From Bryoerythrophyllum caledonicum (lineage: Eukaryota; Streptophyta; Bryopsida; Pottiales; Pottiaceae): a DNA stretch of 64,000 nt. The notes beneath the pieces are model-generated. The model made no database searches. It had not been told where the DNA came from and was given only the letters and a program-made list of their open reading frames with translations. A program made the position numbers and the translations under genes. Of the stretch, positions 46,024-57,500 are shown piece by piece. The stretch lies in the NCBI GenBank assembly GCA_963971425.1, contig OZ020517.1, positions 5,272,501 through 5,336,500 of the forward strand, in the 5' to 3' direction. Every line of letters begins with the position of its first letter. Position 1 is the stretch's first letter.

Positions 46024-46303
46024 ATTCTTCCCCCGCCTTGATTTATCATGACTAGTTGGTTTTGAGGTTTTGACTACTTGCTTGGTTTGTGGTTGGTTCG
46101 TTGCATAGTTGTTGGGTTAGTGATGTGTCGGTTGGTTGGTTGGTTTGTGGTTCTTGGCTACTTGTTACATAGTGTCTACCCTCGAGAGAGGAAAGTAGTT
46201 CTAGCTTACTAATTCCTTGTTTGGTGGGCATGGTCTTAGTAGTGGAACGAAGAGACACTTTATTCACGCCGGCCTCCTTCGGAGACCGGCGTTTTTCTTC
46301 TTC
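46024..46303 (+). other. Copy A 3' UTR with stem-loop and TTC tail
   Basis: ACATAGTGTCTACCCTCGAG, GGTCTTAGTAGTGGAACGAA and the hairpin CGCCGGCCTCC-TTCG-GGAGACCGGCG (46,268-46,291) are followed by TTTTTCTTCTTC to 46,303. The hairpin has a stable UUCG-type loop. The arms differ from copy B but keep pairing (CGCCGG with CCGGCG). Confidence 0.82.
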
Positions 46304-46315
46304 TGACAAAATTTG
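46304..46315. repeat. Target-site duplication of copy A, right
   Basis: TGACAAAATTTG is identical to 21,974-21,985. Confidence 0.85.
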
Positions 46316-47243
46316 TAAATAAATAGTTTCTTTAGTTTTGGCAATTTCATTAAATGATTTTCCACTTAATTCTGCAAGCATTTTTCTAATAAATAAATGC
46401 CAAACTAGACGTTCGCTTGCGGTATGTTTAAAGAGATGATAAGTTTTCATCCTTTAGGAATATTTATTCCATAAGTGACAAAAACATCATCTTTAGAGTA
46501 CACCATATTTTTATTGGAATACAATAACTCAGGTCAATTCCTTAAAACTTCCAACATTTCATTTGGAATTTCATTCAAAACAAGTAATGATAACCACGCG
46601 ACTAATGTCATTACAAATCTTGTCGCCATTCATGTATGGCTCTTTGCTTGTCGGAGAGGGCGCTTACGGTCTTCACAACTCTCTTCTCCCCGTTCCAAAC
46701 ACCACAAGCTCAGGTGAAGATTGGAGAGCGGGGACACTATCAAAGCAATGGCAGAAAGAATTTTGAGGGCGTGCTACATGCTCTGAAGAATTCCTATTTT
46801 TTTGAAGGAAAAGAAGTATTCTTCTCAAAGTAGAGAGTTGATTTTTTTTACTATGAATGAGGAGACATTTATATAGGTGGAGTAGCCTATTTGGGCTCAC
46901 TTCTTAGGATTGCCTACATGTCTTAGAAACATAGAATGTCTGACTTTGTTGGAAAAAGGATTGGAGGAAATACTATTGGTTGATCTTTCAAATATTTACA
47001 TTGGGAAGAATATAGGACCTAAGATCCAAATTCTTTTTAGCAATGCAAAATTGCTTTCTAATTCAATCTTATTGCCTTGCATTAAGACTGGTGGATGATA
47101 GTCAACTATGCTAGTATGAAAAACTTGTTACAAAGGATCCAAGGCGGTAGTTAGGAGCATTCTTGTGCTGCTCAGTGCCAACTTAGCTTTGGTTTTGGAT
47201 TTGTGATGATGGAATGTAATTGTTGATTTTGTCAATATTACGA
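46316..47243. other. Host DNA; possible start of the gene split by copy A (minus)
   Basis: On the minus strand a TATATAAAT box (46,867-46,875) lies about 240 bases upstream of an ATG at 46,629. That ATG opens a 31-residue frame (to 46,534) starting MATRFVMTLVAWLSLLVL, which looks like a signal peptide. The same orientation as the kinase fragment at 21,405-21,715 suggests, but does not prove, that copy A split one receptor-like gene. The kinase link is inference only, and no lectin domain was recognised. Confidence 0.3.
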
Positions 47244-47345
47244 GACTTTTAACCCCTAAAGGCCCAATGTCCCCTTGCGGGACATTTTGAGATTGCGTAG
47301 TGTACCACGTTCTCAAATATAGGCATGATTTTTTGAGATTTTTTT
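47244..47345 (-). repeat. Dispersed repeat, inverted relative to 5,560-5,670
   Basis: The minus strand reads AAAAAATCATGCCTA, TTTGAGA, GGGGACATTGGGCCT and TTAGGGGTTAA, matching 5,580-5,668 on plus in the same order. No coding sequence is involved. Confidence 0.6.
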
Positions 47346-47699
47346 TAAAGAACATGCAACTTTTTATTTTCTTTATATGGACATAATTTTCGTAGAAATC
47401 CGACTCATGGTTCAAAAGTTACAAATTTTTTCTATAACATATATAAATAGTGCAGCGGTTTAGTGTGACATATAACAAATAGTGTAGCAATACTTTAATT
47501 AGCTCAAAATTTAATAGAAATTCGAGTTTTTGTCTGTTTAAAAAAATTCTTTTAGAAATAAAATTAGAGTAATAGAGAAAAGAGGAGAATATTGAATGGC
47601 CAGGGTGGAATCATGACCATACTCTCAATTGCACAATCATGACATATTATCCTTCTGAAATGGCATCTTTAACTTAGAAGGCTTTTACTACATCCTTGT

Positions 47700-47856
47700 C
47701 AAGCTCAGGATTTAGGAGCGTCATTTGGTTGTTTCCTGTTGATTCACTAGCAGTCCCCGGACTACGCATAGTGCCGACCGCTCTGATAGGCCGAGGGATC
47801 GAACTCGGACTGGCACGGTTTGACAAAAATACTCAACCAACTGAGTCATAGTCGAT
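47700..47856 (-). ncRNA. tRNA-derived SINE-like relic
   Basis: On the minus strand a box-A-like TGACTCAGTTGGTTGAG (47,832-47,848) is followed by a T-arm-like CCGAGTTCGATCCCTCGG (47,791-47,808), which forms a 5-bp stem and contains a box-B core GAGTTCGATCC. A clean acceptor stem and anticodon arm are not seen, so a functional tRNA is unlikely. The two boxes at this spacing indicate a SINE head or tRNA pseudogene. The 3' end was not defined. Confidence 0.5.
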
Positions 47857-48288
47857 GTTTGTACGAGCTTCTCAATCAAATTTAAGTTTTTACATAGCGT
47901 TATTTGAATTAAAAAACCATAAAAAGCATGTTATGTACTCTAGTTTGTGATTAAAATGAGGAAGATAGGTTTTAAAGGCCTAATAGGAAGATAAAATATA
48001 GGGGCAGCTCATTGCAGGGATAGAGATAGAGACATAGAGTGATTAAGTAAGGTATGAACGAGATTAAGATAAAACTTTGACTTACGTTGCGGGAATAAGA
48101 TAGAACCTTGACTTATGGACAATGTATGAGCAAAAGGGGGCCTAGAGAAAGCATGGGCGGATCTAGGCCCTTGATTGTCTCTTCCTTCCTTCCTTGCTTG
48201 AAGGTCTCTCTTCCCACATGTAAAGAGGCGTTCGAATTTATGAGGAGACCCGATAGAAGTTTAAAAATTTGGATGTTAGATTTTAGAG
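47857..48288. other. Host DNA, no gene seen
   Basis: Only short open frames are present and none is recognisable. The stretch ends at the target-site duplication of copy C. Confidence 0.5.
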
Positions 48289-48302
48289 TGATATGCACTT
48301 GT
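48289..48302. repeat. Target-site duplication of copy C, left
   Basis: TGATATGCAC (48,289-48,298) matches 62,505-62,514 exactly. The following TTGT also matches if a single A is skipped. Confidence 0.75.
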
Positions 48303-51300
48303 GGAAGATAGCGTAAGCGAGATGGGCAACTGAGAGCTCCGTGTTTTTAGGTGAGGAGGGAGGAAGAGTTAGTCGCAAAGAACACACTTGAGCCACCAAG
48401 AAAGGCTGGGCTTGGTGGAGAGTCCCTCTTGCTTGTGTTCCTTGGATGACTAGTGAGATGTGTGCACTAAGAGTGTTGGCCGGACACAAGAAGATCAGAT
48501 TGGTCGTCTTAGACAATGCTAGTGCATAACAGGGATATCTCCGATTAGATCTACTGAAGGTGAGCGGTCTAGTATGTTGGAAACGGACTGTCACCGTTAT
48601 GCTTGGCATGCTCATTCATAGACCATCTTGATCCCTTAGTAGAGAACTACGTGCACAACTCACATTACCCCTTACAACCTCCCACCAGAGAATCCATAGT
48701 TTTACCAAACTAGCAAGTAGCGCACCGCAACACTTAGACATCAACGTTTGCATAGAGATCCAGACACAAACATTAGACTCCAGCAACTAGTAGATCCACA
48801 TCTAGTTCCACACAGCCAAAACCAACTAGATAAGGCGACCTAGTTTACAGACATGATAAGATGAGGAAGCCAGCCCGTAGGGAAGAAGCTTAATGCACAA
48901 CAACAAATCCATATCGCATTGGGAATGAGTGCTTGCAGATACAAAGATTTAGCCCCACTAGGAATGACCAACGCCCCCATCAAACAACAACGAGATCCAT
49001 CCCTATATGGAGTTTCGTATCAACTTCAACGACGCTACAGACACCGCACAAGCTGAAGTACAGGGATTGCAGGGCACTGCAGACACCGCACAAGATGGAG
49101 CACAAAGACTGCCTGCATACAGCAGACTACCTGCCAAGTAAGAGTTGTCGGTGACCCTTGCATGCATCACCAAGCAACACTCCTCCTAAAGGCAGCATCG
49201 GGCCGACACTATGGGCACCACAGATAGGGACACCACAAGCAAGAAGCATCGCAAGGGAGCAGTGGAGGGTTGCAAGATCCACTACTACAGTCTACAACTA
49301 TTCGCAAGACAAGTGGAGTGCCACAACAAGGAGGAACGAGCCCTCTCCAACATTCCAGCAACTCCATACAGATACGCACATTTCTACTCCAATCTCACAT
49401 ATTTCACATTATTGTACAATTTCTTACATCTTAAAAAGTCATATAGAAAACATAGCGCACAAATTAATGCTCACAACACCTACACAAGGCACAAAACCTA
49501 AATACAATAAAAGAAACTCCACGAGCTATAAAGATATAAAAACAAACAAAAATATAGCCGTAAACATATGTCCCCTAAATGAACATAAAACTACTCACAC
49601 GCCGTGGAAGAAGTGTTAGAATTGCTGCAGACAGTGCTTCAAAATGGTTGTGACATCCTACACACAAAGTACGCAAGTCAGACTAGGGATACAAGGAAAA
49701 CGATACACACCAACATTGAAGTCATCCCAATCTCAGGAGCACCAAGCAAGACATGGCAATGCGAGTGTCATCCACCATCAACATGCAGTGCTAAAAAGCA
49801 CATCAGCATGCAAAAGAGAAGGTTACGCACCTGGTGGCCGAAGGAGCCTCTGCTGCGACCACATGCAACACGCAAGGACCCTGCCGAAGAACTGCCACCA
49901 AACCCTTCACCTGCGATGCATAGAACACTTCCAACAACAAAGGAAGCAGCCATCATCAACAAGGAGATAAAAACAAGTACCAACGGACAACATCATCACC
50001 AACAAGGTAAATTCACTAACCTCCCTTGAAATTCACTCCCTTAACAAAGTAATGCCACGAGGAATATGCGCAGTAAAATTCAAGTTGATGTCCAAGGGAA
50101 GGAGCTGCAACGCTCAATCATACAAAGACAGCCAAGCTATAGCATCCAACCATCGTTCAAACGACATCTTCGCCAGCCATAATCCCACGATGCTCCGCTC
50201 CAAGCCTTTTTTGTCTACAGACAAGTTGACATATAGCGCCGTCTCTATGCTACCCCAAATCCGGTCCAAATCAGCCTGGCAGCTAAGATGCCCATGATTC
50301 TCAATTGACGGCAACAGATCAATCCACGCGCCAACAAACCCTAGAACGTAGGAGATGGAGGAGCGGCACCTCGGCTCCCCCCACGACTCACCCAGCCAAA
50401 CCCTACAGTCAGCAAGTAGGTAATAAACACCCTCACTACAAACCCTACCGTTCATCCTCCCAACTCGCCTCTCACTACTTAGACTTCTAGAGACATCACT
50501 ACAATAGCCGAGATAAGCAGATAGAGGAGATTAGGTCTCTTGTGAGTAGGCATACAAAAAATTACCGTAGCAGTACACGCGCCGCACTTCTCCAGTGCAC
50601 CTCTCCAGCTTCTGGTTCTAACTCCATCACCGACCGAGGGAGACTCCTCGCAGAAGTGCCAGCCGCCTACTCTCGCCAAATCCCCGAGCGGAGCTGCTGC
50701 AAACCTGGTGGCTTTGTGGAGGCGAAACTCATCAAAACCTCAGTACAGCTTCGAAGAGGAGAGCTCCAACGACGGTCGGCAGAGCTGCTTCGGACAAGGT
50801 GGCAACGCGGAGTTGCAGACCACCAAAACCCCCATGCGGTGCCGAAGAGAGGGAGACACCAACGCCAACGCTGATCAAGGGAGACGCTCTACGGGAGAAA
50901 CAGCTACCCCATCCCGACAACCCGCCGTGTGGTGCTGCTGCGGGCTGGGTGGACTAGTGGAGGCCTCGCCCTCCTGAACCTTTGAGAGACGATGTCAAGG
51001 AGAGAACAAGGTCATCGTCGAAGCCTTATCCACCTAAGGAGGCAACAAGCACCTGGAGGAAGGGACGCCCACACACCAGGAAGGCGCTGGAAGGAGTCCC
51101 AAAAGTCGGCATACAATTGTGACCTCAATCCTACTGATTATGTTCCGAAACCTAGCAACGCCGACTGCCCATGTTCTCATCAACATCGGCAGTCTCAGCT
51201 GAGCGGGGAGCAAGCTGCTAGCCAGCACCCGAGACTAAAGAGGCACACCAAGGACGGACTGCCCTCATCGAATCCAACTGTGAAGCGGACTCATGTCGGA

Positions 51301-51591
51301 AGCTGCCCCAAACCCAACAGTGTAGGTACACACTACAGTGGCGAGTATCTTATAGGCTCCTCTCCCCTCCTTCAAACGTCCCTCAATCAATCAAGTAAGC
51401 ACTCTTCCTTCTTGAATTCCTTTCTTTATATTGCGCCATTTCCTCTCTTCGCATGCTTCTACCTGTTATCACGACTTGCAAGCCCACAAAGTAAGTTGTG
51501 GGATGGAAGTGATAGCATAATATTCCATACCAACTCAATACTTAAAGCTGTAGAAAAAATTAATACCAACCTCTTACTCTTGACATGCAGA
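48303..51591 (+). promoter_or_regulatory. Copy C 5' UTR
   Basis: This is a leader of about 3.3 kb. Its first 150 bases align with A and B; the rest is mostly its own. A duplicated word (GACACCGCACAAG) occurs at about 49,040 and 49,083. An open frame from 50,992 runs in phase into ORF1 but shows no similarity to the other copies, so I treat it as untranslated. Confidence 0.6.
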
Positions 51592-53280
51592 ATGACAGAA
51601 GATACCACCGCATCATCTTCCAAAGGACCAGACTGTATGTTAGTTGATCTCACTGCCCCCTCTCCTAATGGTCCAGTACTAATGGAAATTGTTGAAGAGA
51701 ACACATGTGAAGTTGTTGCAATGCACAAAAGGACCATTGGTGAGGTGGAAAATACCCCCAATCTTAAGAAGGTTAGAGCATCGCAGTTGCTTCGTCCACC
51801 TTATTGGCTGGGTTTTAACACGCTCAATACTATAGCTATGCATAGTGGAAATGCCAAAGAACCTCTCCTAACGGTCCTTGAATTGATTGCGTTGGGGCTA
51901 ACTGAAACAGAAGCACAAGAGAGGGTTGTTGCAATACCTTCCTTCCCCTTTGTTGTTCAAGAAGAGTGGCCTTCGCGAAGGGTAGATGGAAAAGAAGGTA
52001 ATCACTTTAACCTAACCCAGTTATCCAGTGAGGTGGAGATTGATGAGTATGGATATGCATTAGATTACCAAGTTGCTATTTTCTTTGAAATCGGTGAACA
52101 AATCTTGTCTAGAGATGTAATTTATGACATGGTAAAAACACGTCTTCTTCACATGGACATTGGCCTAGGAGAACTATTAGGGGAACCAATAGCAATTCTA
52201 TGTCACCACAAGACGGACAAATGGAGTGGCATCATCAAACTCCACCTCAAAAACCATGTAGTAGATGTTAAAGGACTTCTCAAAGGTACGAGACCATTCA
52301 TCTTGAATCTCAATGAAGGTATCTCTTGTAGAGGAAAGGTATGTAAGAGCTATGATTCCCTAGTTCTTGCAAACCTCTTATCCGTAAAAATTTATGGATA
52401 AACTTGGCCCAAAAGTCATGGTATATCTTGCATGAGGAAATTGTGAAGGAAGGATTTGCTAGAGGGTTTGAGTATGAGATAACAAATGTTCAGAAAAAGC
52501 TAGAACTAGAATTTGCATGGTTAAAAACTCCCTCTTCAGAACAAGCTCAAAAGGTAAAAGTCCAAAAAATTGCCTTCTCGAATGAGACTTTAATCCCTAT
52601 TTTGCTAGCAAAGGGAATCTGAGTGAAAATGATCAGGCAAAAAAGAATGCCCTCATCTTGATTGCTAAAAACTTAAACAAAACAAAGACAATTGGTGCGC
52701 TAGAACAGGGTATCAACGCATTTATGGGAAAGGAAAATGTCTTGGACACGTATTTCAAGGTGGAACATGGTCGTCATGTTAGAATATGTAACATCCAATG
52801 CTTGAATGTTGCAGTATACAAGAAGCTAGTAAATACCAACGGTAAAATCCTAGGTAAATATGTCGAATTCACCCCCACCCCAAAAGCCTTGATGGAATCA
52901 GTGCCCCTTCGGATGAATGTGTTGCAAAATGGGGTTTTAACGAAGTGAACACTATAGTAGCTAACACGGTCATTGCCTTAGAAAATGCACCAAAGACTGG
53001 ATACAGCAAAGAAGACCTACACAAGATAGTCCAAGAGGAGGTGAAGAAAGGAAGCAACAGTACTATTATGGAGGTACGGAAGGAGATGGCATCACTAAAG
53101 ACAGAGATCGTTCAAGAAGCTAAAGTGTATGCGGGCAATGTACTAGCTAAGACAACAAAGACACTTCGAAGAGAGATGTCCTCACTTCGCATGCACCTCA
53201 TTCAAATAATCCAAAAACACGAAGAGGTAGCCTCAAAAGAGACATCCATAGTTGCCAGACGACCTGATTCGTTAAACTAG
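51592..53280 (+). pseudogene. Copy C ORF1, broken
   Basis: ATG 51,592 (MTEDTTASSS) starts a frame homologous to ORF1 of A and B: YWLGFNTLNTIAM, FPFVVQEEW, HFNLTQL, YQVAIFFEIG, WSGIIKLHL, LLKGTRPFILNL and GKVCKSYDSL. It stops at 52,401. Later pieces in other phases (52,404-52,622, 52,658-52,948, 52,945-53,280) supply GFEYEITNVQK, VYKKLVNTNGKIL, YVEFTPTPK and a helical, coiled-coil-like end (EVRKEMASLKTEIVQEAK). The domain order is therefore as in A and B, with at least three breaks. It is inactive. Confidence 0.72.
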
Positions 53281-53888
53281 CTTCGACCTACAACACGATA
53301 AAATACCGAAAAGTATATTTATATACTCATTTACCAAAAATAATAATAATAATAATAATCCAAAAATACAATAGTAATGCCATAATATTATACTCAATAG
53401 TATACTTACATACTACCCCAAAAATCAACAATAAAAATGCACCCATATATGTAAAAGTACACCAACATACTTCTCTAAAAATCCCCAACCGTAGCACAAT
53501 TATAAATGATAAACCATATCTTAAATCCAAACATATGACTATTAATAATAAACACAAGGTAAACCCGCTACTATACCTATACACCTTACATAACAAAAAC
53601 AATAAAGCAAGAAAAAATCAAAACGACATAAATAAAACATCAAAAACCAAGAATAATAAAACCAAACCAAAACCCAAATACTATACTAAAATATTAAAAC
53701 CCACACCAAACTATCAACAACACAAACTCAACCTCAAACTAAAAAATACATACCATAAACATTAACATTACCCCATAGTTCATTCCTATCTCCCTACCTC
53801 TAGAAACCATCACAAATTAACCCCCTCCTCCACTAGTCATTTCTTCACCTAGACATACTACAAAATAGAAACTAGACTCATAAAAGAA

Positions 53889-54482
53889 TTGCCCTATCCC
53901 CCACCCTACACTGTCACTCTCTCCCCACTAAAGCATTACGTCGACTTCCACAAACTCACCCCCAAAAAAATTGCCACTAAGAGTATGCTCTACATCACAC
54001 CTACTGCTAAATATATCTCTTCCCATAAAACACCAACACTAAAGAATACAACCCTTCATTTAAACCCCCACAAAATCACCTGCAAACCAAGTATTCAATA
54101 TGACAATACACCCATCTTAGGAATCACCCCAAAAAAACAAAAACACCCATATTCTATGAACCAACCACCAATCCTCACCACTCAAAATAATTATACTATT
54201 ATCATGCACTACATACAAATCATCCACACCACTCATAAGTTTCATTTTACACCCCCTTACGTGACAACTGACAAAAACAAATATTATAAACTGATCCTAC
54301 TAACCGGGGTTGATATCATAACATACCAGAACTCTACTAATAGAGTTTATCTACAAATCCTCAATATAATACTAATACACCTACAAACACACATCTCACC
54401 AACAAATTTAAATACAATAGCACCCCCACATCAAGAAATAAAATATAAAAATCCACCATAGCAAAATATTGATGAATTCTCC
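53889..54482 (+). pseudogene. Copy C linker frame upstream of 2A, ends in TAG
   Basis: A frame of about 190 codons, in the same phase as the 2A motif, runs to TAG at 54,459-54,461, just seven codons before the LLLL of the 2A. It is rich in T, P, K, N, Y, I and H. It has no recognised domain and no clear sequence similarity to the linkers of A and B. Removing that one stop would place the 2A inside a longer reading frame, as in copy A. The apparent initiator is a TTG, so a real start is not established. Confidence 0.4.
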
Positions 54483-54524
54483 CTTCTATTATTATGCAGA
54501 GACATTGAACAAAACCCAAGGCCA
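54483..54524 (+). other. Decayed 2A-like motif, copy C
   Basis: The codons read LLLLCRDIEQNPRP before M-P-N. Aligned with copies A and B, the conserved NPGP has become NPRP and the G before D has become R. Ribosome skipping would be expected to fail. Confidence 0.8.
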
Positions 54525-57500
54525 ATGCCTAATTTACTACATAGTCACCCCGCAACACACAAGAAAAGAGAAAAATGTACTTTATTCCAAGTACTATCAA
54601 ATTCCATCCGGAATACCAACATCTCGCAAAACTATACGCCCCTCTTATAAAAACCTCCCACACACTTCATAACGAATACAACAATAGATATCCACACATA
54701 CATCATTACATCCAAACTATACAACATTTCCCCTCATCACACATTATATACGCCATAATAGTTATACTTAGCCCATCTATAGAATTGGCCAACTACATAG
54801 TCTCCTCAAACATCCAAGAAGACTCAAACACTTCTTGGGCAAATAAGTTACTGCACACACTCACAACTCTAGAAAACTTGCCCGAACGTCACATTGCTAC
54901 TGAGCACAAACTTACTCAATTTCAAACAAATAACCAAAGCATAATAAACCCACCAGACCTAATTCAAGACAAACTCTACGATAATATACACAAACACCAC
55001 ACAATAATAACCCCACATATATTAAAAAATCAATTCCCCTTTCTCTCCCACGAAATGATCAATGAATCACTAAGATGCCTAGAACCCATCCCCGACTACT
55101 CCCACCCACCGGTCAGTAACTACACCCCCCCAACATTGCAAACTCCTACAATTAATCTATACAACATGACCTTCATTACCTAGAATGTAGCATCACTAAA
55201 CACTACACACCCAAGCATCCAAAACATGATTACAGAACTCCAAACTACCCCAACATTTATCTTCATACAAGAAACCAAAATAACTACCAAAAAATCAACA
55301 AAATATATTGAAAGATTATTCCTAGAATATAAATTAGTATTTAACAACACACAAGGGCTTACGAGATGCATGCAACAAAGAAGATCCTATACATATGCAA
55401 GAGGTGGACTATTAACAGTCATCAACAAAACATACGCCTTCCCCGGTAATATAATTAGAATACCTACCACTGCTTACATTTCACCATATCTACAAATCAT
55501 AAAAATCACAAACAATCCACTCCAATCATGGCTACTCATACATCTCTACATGCCCTCACACCCGGAAGACACTGGACTTTTGAACGAAATTCAAACAAAC
55601 ATTACAAATCAAATACAAAATCACCAAAACCACACCCATATTTTTATGGGCGACTTCAATAGAGACATTGCCCTTATCGGTCGTTCAAATGGAAATCATA
55701 TCACCCCCCAAGACATAGATTTGGAATGGAAAACATACACTAATACTCTACACATGACATATATCCACACTAACACCACCTTTTTGAGATAAGGTGGAAA
55801 CAATTATACGGAAACTAGCTTAATTGATGGATTTTATCTAAACACCCTGAATCAACACCTATATTTCTGCACAACAAATACGGACAACAATTTTAACTCT
55901 GATCACTACCCAATCCAACTACACATACCAAATACCACATTAATCAGTAGAACACCGCAACCTACAAGCAATAACACCATTAGAATACTCAACCCTATTC
56001 GACCAGAGAACTTTAAAAAATTCCATAGTGCCTACTTTGAGAAAAATTCATTACTTATAGAACAACTTACCAACACATTAGAAATTAACGCCAACCTTAC
56101 AGACATACAATGGTTAGAAGCATGTGATATACTAGACACACTGACTGAGGATATATCAGTAACACTTGAACAAACTTGTAAAGCAGAACCGCTTCCTCAA
56201 CTTACCCCTAGAACTGCACAACAAGGTGGATTCTTGCCTCATAAACTAGCTAAACCATGGAAACAACATTTGTCCATATATCACCTCATCCGCAAAATTG
56301 TACGCATAGTCAAATCAAATGTGAACTGGCGAAACCATACCATACTCCATAACTTGCAAGCCCACAGACATATAGACATACCACAACCACCAGCGGAAGA
56401 CAATTTGGTAGAACCATGGATTGCAGAAATAGCTCAATTAGCACGACAAGCCAACAAACAAGCCCGCAAAATTACAACAAAATACAATAAAGAATGTATA
56501 AAAAAGGATATATCCAAATACATGCAACCAAATGAAAAAAGTCCAAAAAAGATAAATAAAAAGGTTTTCAAAGACAACACTACACATACACTTGATTGCA
56601 TCATAGACCAATAAGGTAACATCCTTGCAAGCCCGGAAGACATCGCTAATGAAATATATAAACAACAAGTGCAAATAAACAAACCAACTACTCCCCGATG
56701 CCAATACCAAAATACACACCATGGTACATGTGTATGTAGCGTCAGACAATATCCTTGGAATGATGTAGACGGATTTATCCTAGAAAAAAGAGGTGAGCCT
56801 GATATTCCACTACACATATACTTCAACCAAGAAACATTCGATATGTGCCTCAATAAATTAAGTAAAAACAAAGCCCCTGGCCCGGATCGCATTCCAAACT
56901 CAGTACTAAGATACATGCCGAAAAAATTTCATATGCTCCTTTACTTTTTCTTTAAACACTGCTTCGGACAGATAAAATGTGGAAAACTAGCCTAACTATA
57001 TTACTGTATAAAAAAGGAGATCCCTTCATATCATCTAATCACCGACCCATCGCCCTAGCAAATACCATCTACAAACTATACACAAGTACATTAACCTCAA
57101 TCTTGTCCTCGTATGGAGAAAAACACAGTATATTACATGACAGCCAAGAAGGATTTAGAGCTGAACATAATATTGCTCAACAAATACAAACAGTGATCGC
57201 TGCCTTAGAAGACGCTAAATTTACAAATCATGATATATACATCCTATATGTAGATTTCAAAAATGCATTTGGATCTATAGACCATGCCAGACTACTCGCT
57301 ATTATGACTGACCTCGGATATCCGCGCGACGCAGCTACACTCATTGGAAATATCTACGCACAATCCACAACTTCATTCACTGAGAACATTTCGGTAAAAC
57401 TCACCCAATTCCTATTCAAAGAGGCACGATCCAAGGAGACACCCTTAGCCCATATCTTTTTATAATATTATTGGAACCTCTACTGAGATGGCTACAATGG

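Larger units (their letters stand above)
21986..46303 (+). mobile_element. LINE copy A, full length, interrupted by copy B
   Basis: This is a non-LTR retrotransposon, about 12.2 kb once the nested copy B (31,422-43,498) is discounted. Order: 5' UTR, ORF1 (24,309-25,943), A+C-rich open linker with a 2A motif (25,928-26,953), ORF2 first part (26,954-31,409), copy B, ORF2 second part (43,511-46,023), and a 3' UTR with stem-loop and a TTCTTCTTC tail ending at 46,303. It is flanked by the exact 12-bp target-site duplication TGACAAAATTTG. Its 5' UTR matches those of copies B and C in order. Several in-frame stops and frameshifts make it inactive. The family combines APE, RT, RNase H, a CCHC finger and a restriction-like nuclease-like domain, resembling Dualen/RandI-type LINEs. 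Confidence 0.9.

Noticed and set aside
50992-51591. 200-codon N-terminal extension of copy C ORF1
   Set aside because: It has no counterpart in copies A or B and reads as 5' UTR; homology begins after ATG 51,592.
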